NCBI GenBank assembly: GCA_033964015.1
Contig: CM066924.1
Span: 10,442,625-10,506,624, forward strand
From: Scolanthus callimorphus
Taxonomy: Eukaryota > Cnidaria > Anthozoa > Actiniaria > Edwardsiidae
DNA length: 64,000 nt
Reading direction: 5' to 3'
The position numbers and the translations under genes are program-made. Below are positions 56,880 to 64,000 of this stretch, piece after piece (the stretch's first letter is position 1; each line of letters opens with the position of its first letter). The notes beneath the pieces are model-generated. The model was given only the letters and a program-made list of their open reading frames with translations. It had not been told where the DNA came from and did not search any database.

Positions 56880-58290
56880 TTCCCTGTGGAAGGCCCGAGT
56901 CTTTTTTTCTGCCGTTTCGAGCAAAACGTAGGTCACGTGGGCTCGGACCAATGAGAGCGCAAAACGCATTTTGTCGCTTGGGCCTGGGTTATTACATCAT
57001 CCCCGGTCGGTATAGTTTATCGTAAGTACAACAGTAAATTACATCATCTCAACAGAAATCAATCAACATATGTTAAATGATTGCAGCTTCACAGTAGCTA
57101 CCTAATCTGCGATCGCAAAATTTTTCTTTAAAGCCATTGTCCTGTAATTTATCGCCAATTTACATCATTCCCGATATAGCTTATCTGAGCAGTAATACGA
57201 GTGTCTAATAAAGTTGAATTGAATTCTGTGCCGAGTGGAGTATGTTTACTCCACGAATAATCGAACCATCAACGATTGAGTCTTCATCATTTTTACGTTT
57301 TGAGCGCTGCCTTGGAACAAACTGGGCTTTGTTTTCGGCGAAAACGCATCTAAATTAGATAGATAAGATAGATAGATAGTTTCGTGATGACGATATCGCA
57401 GCCCGAATACAAAAGAATAGTAAAATTTTAAATACTTTACATATAATTAAAAAAAAATTATCTAAAAAATGTGTATAAACTAATTAACATCTGCTGAATA
57501 TTGCATATCAAATATTATATCACGCTATGGATTAATTAAATGTAGCCCTGAAATATCAAGAAAAGGTCTAATATTAACATGGTAATCCCGAAAATGAAAT
57601 ATGTTTTGTATTTAAAGCAAACTGAGTGGAAATATTTAATTTATTAATTGACCTGTGCGTGTATTGAATCCTCCATAGTGCGTGACAAATCAGTGGCGTA
57701 GCTATTTCTGGGCACAAAGGCATTTGCCCCACAATTTTTTTTTTCTGCCAAAATAAAGGCCTTCTAGATAAATCACAAAATAACTACGCCTTGAATTTGT
57801 CAATGTTTGACTCAATTCTATATAGATAGACATAGACAGAAGCCCGAGTTCACAAATGTAGCACTGAAATGTTAAGAAAAGGTTTAAAGTGTCACTAGCA
57901 CCTAATTTCATCGTGCCTGAAAGTCCATAAAATTCGGCACACAAGTAGCAGACATCATGATCTTTAGCACTACTCCATTTGTTTTGCCAGAGGTTGAAAG
58001 AAAAATAGCTATTTTCACGCCAAAGTTCGTAGTTAATGAGCTATGTGAAATATAAATCTGTGTTAAACACAATGTTTTACTCTGAGAAATCTGTAAGACT
58101 GGCCCGCCTCGATTATTGAGTATGGGGTACAGGTTTGGCAAAAAATACCTGAATGTATGTCCACTAAGTTAGCATCGATACAAAACGGGCCCTTCGTATT
58201 ATTTATCCATCATACAGTTATGAAGATACCCTCAGTTTCACGCGTATAAGTGTAGCCTAGCAGAGCGAAGGTTGGAGCTATGTCGCAAGT
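56880..58290. other. intron without recognised genes
   Basis: AT-rich DNA with the GATA microsatellite. No exon or bounded element is seen. Confidence 0.5.
57356..57382 (+). repeat. GATA microsatellite
   Basis: A short run of AGATAGATAAGATAGATAGATAG. Confidence 0.7.
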
Positions 58291-58292
58291 AA

Positions 58293-58685
58293 ATGGAAAA
58301 AATTGCCCACAAAGACCACCCGATAAACTTTCTCTCACCTAAAGAACATGCTGTAACATCACATAACTATGGCTTACGCCCACGTGCGGCGGGGGAAAGA
58401 AAAGTATCTGCCTGCCGGACACAGCGCAACGTGAAGAAGAAAACTTATTCTGTTTTCTTTCGAGTGGAGGAGATGAAAGTAGAATCTTCTAACTTCCGGT
58501 TGGATATCCTTGTAACTGCATTTTACCCTATTGGCTTTCAAAACTGTGGAATGGATAGCACTCAGCTTGGCATACTTCGTGATATCGTTTTTAGTCACGA
58601 GTTTTCGTGTCATAGCGCGAACGAGCGATTCTTCCAACATGTTAATTGTTTATTAAATACCGTTTCTGGAATACGTTGTCACTGA
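58293..58685 (+). other. 130-codon open frame, doubtful
   Basis: The longest open frame in an otherwise featureless intron part. It starts MEKIAHKDHPINFL and has a basic middle and a Cys/His-containing end. No family is recognised, no splice sites stand out, and codon use looks like the background. It may be chance. Confidence 0.15.
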
Positions 58686-58864
58686 AAAAGCAACAAAGCC
58701 TGGTGCGCTAGACATTATGGTTAAATATTTCTTTGAATTTCTGTAAAATACTAGAAACAAATATGCTTAGAAATGTGTTGAAATTAAACGATTTTACCTG
58801 TGGTTGCGATAACTGTCTGAATTCAGATCAAACAGTAGCAATTTACATGCCCCCATTATCCGTA

Positions 58865-59544
58865 GGGGGGTACTCGGATACAAAAATGACGGGGGGGGGG
58901 GGGTCCGACGGAGCTCCAAACTTCATACCCAAAAAAATACCTGAGCCACAAATTCTATACCCAAAAAAATACCTGCTCCAAAAATGTGATACCCCCAAAA
59001 ATACATAACTTTTTATGATGCCAAGCTGGTTAGGTTTCCAGGAAATACCTTATGTTTAAGGCAGTATTTTGATGATCAAATCTACAATCCGCGCCAAAAC
59101 TAGTTGACACACACACTCCATTTAGTAACGCTAAAAAATGCTCGCAAGAGCGATCACAGACAGGACAACATTAATGCACAACCCCCTCTCCCCCTGTGCA
59201 ATGTTGAAATCCCAACTGCACCGCACAAAACTCCGATGATATCCCTACAGGAACAACATTGATTGGGGGGGAAGGGGGGAGAAAAGAGCTTGTTGACGGG
59301 AGACTCTTGCTAAGGAACCAAATTTTAAGAATAATGGTTCAAACGTTGAGAAATGGGTCAACAGTTTTGGCGGGGATTGTAGCCTGTCAGAAGTTTTAAC
59401 CCAAAAAAATACCCGCAAATTTTTGAACCCTGCAAAAAAATTCCTGATAGAATTTTCAACCCAAAAAAATACTTTTACTAGAAATTTCATACCCAAAAAA
59501 AAACCGTCGGACCTCCCCGTCATTTTTATATCCGAGTACCCCCC
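58865..59544. mobile_element. TIR element GGGGGGTACTCGGATA
   Basis: Ends GGGGGGTACTCGGATACAAA AATGACGGGG and the complement. Beside them are a G-run (58890-58902) and repeated ACCCAAAAAAATAC blocks on both sides. It is 680 bp and non-coding. Confidence 0.8.
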
Positions 59545-59690
59545 TGGGGCTTCAAGCTCATAGGCTTTTGGGGTGACAACGTTTCCCGGAAACGGTATAA
59601 TATACTCTGAGTCAGATAAAATAGAACAAAAATAGAGACAAATTCCATTTTATACGTGCCTTGAAGGTACGATTTTTATTCACGGCTTTA

Positions 59691-60439
59691 TCACACGGAT
59701 ATCCAGTCTCAGTATATAATAAATAGAGAATAATACATAAGCGCGCGGAGATATGGAATTTATCTTCGAGTGTTCACATTAATATCGAACGAGTGCGCGT
59801 AGCGAATGAGTGAGATATCAAATGTGAACACGAGAAGATAAATTTCATATCTTCAAGCGTCCATGTATTATTCTGTTTATTATATAAACAAGAACACTGC
59901 TATGCTCCAGGGAAGCGCCTTTTATTGGCCACAAGGAAGTTTATATAATAAAGGCTTCTTTCAATGCTACCAATGATTACCACTGTATGCATTGCTACGC
60001 GACCTTCAAAATTCACTGTTGCGATTGGCGATTTTACGCAAGAAAATTTTAATATCAATTTTCTTGAACAGAGAGTTAAACATTCTAGGTAAGGGAAGCC
60101 AAAGGGTGGCTTAAAACCATTTTGGTTGATTTTGCAATCAATATCGATCCAATAAAGCAGCCAAATCCAGCGTTTTGGTTTGATTGACGGCTAAAAATCG
60201 CGAATCGCCCATCGCAACATTGAATTTTGAGGTCGCGTAGCAATGCATACAGTGGTAACCCTATGGTCAAAATATAAACATCACACGGATATACAGTCTC
60301 AGTATATAATAAATAGAGAATAATACATAAGCGCGCGGAGATATGGAATTTATCTTCGAGTGTTCACATTGATATCGAACGAGTGAGCGTAGCGAATGAG
60401 TGAGATATCAAATGTGAACACGAGAAGATAAATTTCATA
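59691..60439. repeat. 159-bp direct repeat with palindromic MITE
   Basis: 59691-59849 and 60281-60439 are nearly identical (TCACACGGATATCCAGTCTC ...). The first lies in a palindrome, 59713-59886 (TATATAATAAATAGAGAATA ATACAT ... complement); the second stops abruptly at AAATTTCATA. Confidence 0.85.
59981..60255. mobile_element. MITE with CCACTGTATGCATTGCTACG TIRs, TA target
   Basis: About 60-base inverted ends (CCACTGTATGCATTGCTACG CGACCTTCAAAATTCA...) are flanked by TA. It is 275 bp and sits between the two copies of the 159-bp direct repeat. Confidence 0.8.
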
Positions 60440-61032
60440 CTGGAAAAAGGAAAGTAAAATCATGAACAACTGTAACTGTAAGATTCATATTAAATATAAA
60501 AATAATCACTGTTGGTTTCCAAGACATCTATTTGACGTTTTACTGTTCCACTAGTATACATGCTTTTCCTCTATTATTTGTTCAGCTAGTTACGTTGCAA
60601 GATCGTCATTATACAACAATGATTGATAAAAAGCAAACATACAACATGGAAGAATTGAGTGGAATTAGCTTCTCCTCTCCGAACACTAACTAGTACGTTA
60701 TAAGAAGCCCGACGTGAAAACACCAAAGACTCGCGCATGTGCAAACGTTTGGCAGCGGGGAGCCGTGGGCTATCTCGGGAAAAGCATTGCATTTTGTAAT
60801 TTGTGTTTTGCGCTTTTTGAGCTCTCAAAACACTATTTTGCTTTGATTATCTGTTAATATAAATGGAGTTGTGGTGAAGATTATACCGATGCCTCGGACT
60901 TGTGTGCAGAAAGATAGGGATCAATTTTGATCCAACACGGTTTGCTCAGACCTTCAGTGCATCGGGGCGAGCGCAAGACAACCTATTCGCGAACAAATTA
61001 TTGTCTATTAATGATATAATAATTGATTTTAG

Positions 61033-61084
61033 GAGTACACATCTTCATCCTGTTTTCTTCATGGAGCTCATCAACCGCTTTCCA
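61033..61084 (+). CDS. MYBBP1A: MYBBP1A-like exon (STHLHPVFFMELINRFP)
   Basis: The acceptor is TAATTGATTTTAG and the donor is consensus GTAAGT. One base completes Arg and 17 codons follow, reading STHLHPVFFMELINRFP. The spacing from FMEKR to the PVFFMELINRFP helix parallels the vertebrate LTKRNSPLTVPMFLSLFSRHP stretch as recalled. I found no further convincing exon between here and the window end, so the gene continues beyond it. Confidence 0.78.
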
Positions 61085-61249
61085 GTAAGTGAAAATGTGT
61101 TTAAACGACTAAGGTTACATGTTAACCGTATGCTTGCTATGTTTTGTATGAAACTATAAAGACTTCGATTACTTACACCTACCTGAAGTCAGCTGTAATA
61201 ATAGTTCAGTTTGCTCAATGAAAAAACTACTAAGGTTGCATGTTACTGA

Positions 61250-61373
61250 AAAAAAAATGAAAACAACTGATATCATTCTTTTCTCTAGAGAAGCAAACTA
61301 TATAGTTAGTAATAATAATTCCATGGTGTGCTTCTCTAGAGAAAAGAATGTTGTCAGTTGTTTTCTTTTTTTT
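61250..61373. repeat. hairpin, 48-bp arms
   Basis: AAAACAACTGATATCATTCT TTTCTCTAGAGAAGCA pairs with TGCTTCTCTAGAGAAAAGAA TGTTGTCAGTTGTTTT around a 28-base loop, with A/T runs at the outer ends. It lies 166 bp downstream of the last MYBBP1A exon seen. Confidence 0.85.
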
Positions 61374-61589
61374 AACTCGTGGGTTACTATGGTAACCCCG
61401 AGTTGTAGTTGGGACCCGATGTCACTCACTCCTACGTTAGCTCATGAGCTCGACATTAGCATAATTTATGTTGATTTATGTTGATTATTTATTAAGTTAT
61501 GTGTTCATTTTACCTACCCCTCCCTCGAAACATTCGCTTATCTTTCCCTTCCCCATCCACTTTGCGGTCTCCCATCCAACTACTAACCT

Positions 61590-61652
61590 TGCCGGATCGT
61601 GCTTAACTTTAAAAGATTGCCCGAGTCACGCGCTTACCAACTGCGCCACGGG
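61590..61652 (-). repeat. tRNA 5'-half-like sequence
   Basis: On the - strand GGTCCCCGTGGCGCAGTTGG TAAGCGCGTGACTCGGGCAAT has a good A box and D arm but no B box follows. It is a partial tRNA copy or SINE head. Confidence 0.4.
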
Positions 61653-61739
61653 GACCTCGTGACGTATCAATCGTGAAAAACTGATTATTGTGTGTCAAAC
61701 GTCCCAGGGTTGGTTGGTTTAGGCTCTCCGCAGGTTCTC

Positions 61740-62062
61740 TGTCTCACAAGTTCACTGTGTTTTGAAAGGCTTAAAATTACTCTTGCGTTGTTGTAAAGTT
61801 GACTATGTACGAATTCGAACAATATTCGACCGATGTGAATGCTCATGACCGTGAGATACGAATCGCCCAAACTTCGGGCAAACTTCAGGTTCACTGTTTC
61901 GCAAGTTCTCTGCGTTTGAAAGGCTTAAAATTACTCTTGCGTTGTTAAGTTGACTATGTACGAATTCGAACAATATTCGACCGATGTGAATGCTCATGAC
62001 CGTGAGATACGAGTCGCCTAAACTTCTGGCAAACTTCGCAAGTTCACTGTGTTTTGAAAGGA
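61740..62062 (+). repeat. 151-bp tandem duplication
   Basis: GACTATGTACGAATTCGAAC AATATTCGACCGATGTGAAT... begins at 61801 and again at 61952. Preceding GAAAGGCTTAAAATTACTCT TGCGTTGTT is also duplicated, and a third partial unit (CGCAAGTTCACTGTGTTTTG AAAGG) follows at 62037. Confidence 0.85.
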
Positions 62063-62289
62063 CTTATATCTTCCCTAAAGGCGAAAATCGCGACTTTTAC
62101 TTATCGAACATTGTTGTTGTGATGCTAATGTATTTGCCAATTAATCGTATCCCGTGAACGATTCAGTTCGCGGCTTAAAATTGCTCTCAGGTTGACTATG
62201 TAAATACGAGAATCTGGCAGCTGCCACACTCAATGAACTTGTACGTGTGACTGTGGTCACGCCGAAGGCTATAAAATATTATTGGAAGT

Positions 62290-62366
62290 TGTGGTTGTGG
62301 TGTAGTGGTTATGACTCATTCTTCTAGTGCCGAGGGTATCCTGTTCAACCCGAGGTCAACACATTT
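62290..62366 (+). repeat. tRNA-like SINE head
   Basis: GGTGTAGTGGTTATG resembles an A box and TGTTCAACCC a degenerate B box, followed by T-runs (62370-62387). The acceptor stem pairs poorly. Confidence 0.35.
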
Positions 62367-62540
62367 CTTTTTTTTTTTTTTTTTTTAAATCGTTCATGTA
62401 CTTTTTCTTTTCTTAAACTTTTTTTTTCGCCACACACACACAAGTGAGAAAAAAAAATGTCATCGGCTGCTTTTAAAATTTGAAAGACCGTGAAGCGTAT
62501 GAAACAATGTGGCAGATAGCTATTTCGATCAAATATATTA

Positions 62541-62782
62541 CAGCTGCTTCAGGTAACACGCGACTTCGCCGTTGTCAGATTCTTTGAGTTTGGCAGTTGG
62601 ATTTTCTGCGTTGTCAATCAATGCAATCCATGTGAGCCAATGAAATCCTTGCCCAGTGCATTTGTTTGGCTTCCTTTGCGATACAATTCACTGCACTAGG
62701 CGATTTGATTGACGTCGCAGAAAAACCAAACTGCCAAAAAATATTTTGAACGCGCTGGGTCGCGTGTTACCTGAAACAGCTG
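62541..62782. mobile_element. MITE family A, copy 2
   Basis: CAGCTGCTTCAGGTAACACG CGAC and its complement, flanked by TA. It aligns with 13529-13827 along its length, including GTTTGGCAGTTGG and CCAACTGCCAAA-type blocks, with an internal deletion of about 55 bases. Confidence 0.85.
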
Positions 62783-63550
62783 TAACAGGCGTACAGATTT
62801 TTTTTTAGGGAAGCGAGATCGCACATTTTTAGCTTTCCTTCTCATAGGCGGCGGACCAAGGGGTGGGGGGGGGGGCAGAGGGTGCTCGAGCACCCCCACC
62901 TTTTGAACTGAGGGGGCTGAGCACCCCCACTTTTTGAAGCTATATATATTTTTTTGTATTTACATGTAAAGCCAAGAAAAGGAATAGAAGAATTAAAAGA
63001 AGCGCGCCCTTTTTTTATCTGTGCTGTAATCACGTTGCGATTGGTCTCACTACAGTCATATGAAATCCGCTCTATTTAACAATTAGACAGATAGTCATAT
63101 AGATGCATAAACTGAGATTATTGGTGTTTTTTTCTCGGGATAAGTGTATGGATTTGAATTCACTAGGAAAAGAGTTTAAGGGTGACTAGATTGGGTAGCG
63201 GTAAGTAGAACTGAGTTAAATACCTAATGTTTATTTAATGAGGTATTTAACTCTGTATATACCCGGGATGTTCCACTTACAGCTATTCAATTCTTTTCAT
63301 CAGCCCCACTCTTCCCTAGAGAATTTCAAATCCCTTCCCGGCTTTAAGTTACTTAGGTATGTACGAGGTATGTACGTTAGTTGGAGACCTCAAAAACACA
63401 ATGGAAACCGTGTCAATCATGTAATAATTGATATTATACAGCTACCCTGCTCTTGAGTTCTGGATTATTCATATATGGAGGTGCTATCAATACTTATGGA
63501 TTATCCATAAGTGAGGTTAAGTGGATATGTTGTGTGTTCTCTCAAATCAA
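62783..63550. other. non-coding stretch with repeat fragments
   Basis: It holds a G-run and duplicated GAGCACCCCCAC-TTTTTGAA blocks (62880-62940) and a lone MITE end (63054-63079, ACAGTCATATGAAATCCGCT) of the 31751-32020 family. No exon is seen. Confidence 0.5.
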
Positions 63551-63742
63551 AATGGCTTCCAAGCATGTGAAAAGCAGCAGCAGTTCGTGTTCTTCTTTGG
63601 AATTCGAGGTCAAGGAATGCGTTGGAGAACAGGAACTGGAGTTCCTGTTCTACTCAAACGAGCCCTTAGCTAGCGACTGCTATTCTGGGTTGAATTCTGA
63701 CACAGAAGCCGATAAAAAACTGATAAAAACAATATGGTAGCA
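63551..63742 (+). CDS. possible first exon, 63-codon frame
   Basis: An ATG in good context (CAAAATGG) opens MASKHVKSSSSSCSS, then an acidic stretch FEVKECVGEQELEFLFYSNE and PLASDCYSGLNSDTEADKK, ending at TAG. The acidic Y..EPLASD pattern resembles N-termini of P2X7-like zinc-domain proteins predicted in cnidarians, from memory only. It could be an exon ending at a GT near 63737 or a chance frame. Confidence 0.3.
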
Positions 63743-63823
63743 GATATTGCACTTGCTTTCTTGACTTGTGGCATTGAAAACCTGGATAAAGTGGATTAGC
63801 TTGCTTGTGGAAATTGAGATTTT

Positions 63824-64000
63824 TCGCCAGGGGGAACACATTTAGGCCTACTCTTATCAGCGAACAAAGAAAGCTTTTATCATAGCAAGTTTTTATGTTC
63901 CATAGGGACTTAATCAGACAATTGCTATTTTCGGAGCGTGACTGCTATTGATTAGATTTGGCCTAATGAGCTCCCCCTGGAAAAACGTCAGATTTCATTA
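63824..64000 (-). mobile_element. start of a second copy of the 1.74-kb palindromic element
   Basis: CGCCAGGGGGAACACATTTA GGCC ... GGCCTAATGAGCTCCCCCTG GAAAAACGTCAGATTTCATT matches the central core and inner arm of the element at 50830-52571 in reverse orientation. It is cut by the window end. Confidence 0.8.

Larger units (their letters stand above)
17128..61084 (+). other. MYBBP1A: MYBBP1A-like gene, seven-exon internal segment
   Basis: Seven small exons on one strand splice into a single frame of 172 codons. Every junction is AG/GT and the phases agree (exon starts carry 1, 0, 0, 2, 0, 0 and 1 leftover bases). From memory, the order of motifs follows the C-terminal half of animal Myb-binding protein 1A: VLDLIE...KKQP.NPLVL, then LLEPLL, then a LVHRAM helix, then LIRVLKG, then a helix ending FMEKR, then FFMELINRFP. 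MYBBP1A/Pol5 is known as a nucleolar protein of rRNA gene control and ribosome biogenesis and as a transcription corepressor. The gene enters and leaves the window in mid-frame. Introns are about 12.4, 1.15, 1.09, 4.1, 19.9 and 4.8 kb and filled with mobile elements. The gene name rests on recalled similarity; the exon chain itself is seen directly. Confidence 0.78.

Noticed and set aside
60902..61159. 85-codon frame as a single-exon gene
   Set aside because: The part with protein-like signal is the spliced exon 61033-61084; the upstream and downstream extensions read through intron sequence.

Overview
This is a 64-kb window of an intron-rich animal genome, AT-rich and crowded with transposons. 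The LINE families, the many palindromic MITEs and the recurrent GGAGCTCCGC-type repeats suggest a cnidarian, probably a coral or sea anemone. That placement is inference from recalled repeat style, not from a marker gene.

Two host genes can be read. The main one runs on the + strand. Seven short exons (17128-17185, 29634-29750, 30900-30975, 32062-32111, 36239-36331, 56200-56270, 61033-61084) all have AG/GT borders, join in one uninterrupted reading frame of 172 codons, and match, in order, a C-terminal segment of Myb-binding protein 1A (MYBBP1A, the animal relative of yeast Pol5). Both ends of that gene lie outside the window, so most of the window is its introns (up to 19.9 kb). The second is a complete three-exon gene on the - strand (2360-1058) for a 78-residue protein that I cannot name. 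It is probably nested in a further upstream intron of the first gene, or next to it.

Layout: 0.9-2.4 kb holds the small antisense gene, a tRNA-derived SINE and a perfect 100-bp duplication. At 2.4-2.7 kb are a MITE and a short hairpin element. At 2.8-15.7 kb are three copies of a tandem-repeat element carrying CREB/ATF palindromes, a broken L1/Tx1-like LINE, and a 5.3-kb CR1/L2-like LINE nested inside one copy. At 17-21 kb are exon 1 of the MYBBP1A segment, a 1.35-kb DNA element, and a LINE split by a 1.9-kb insertion. At 22.5-25.3 kb are two more head-to-tail CRE-repeat elements. At 29-36 kb are four MYBBP1A exons, a LINE remnant, MITEs and a 60-bp minisatellite inside inverted repeats. At 37-38.6 kb is a decayed THAP/DDE transposase. 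At 39-45 kb are several TTAA- or TTA-flanked inverted-repeat elements. At 48.5-54 kb is a dense nest of elements including a 1.74-kb palindrome. At 56-64 kb are two MYBBP1A exons and more MITEs and duplications.

Nothing here works as an operon or pathway. The interest lies in a host gene threaded through stacked mobile elements, several with empty-site or target-duplication evidence visible within the window, and in a large accumulation of CREB/ATF-type palindromes inside introns.
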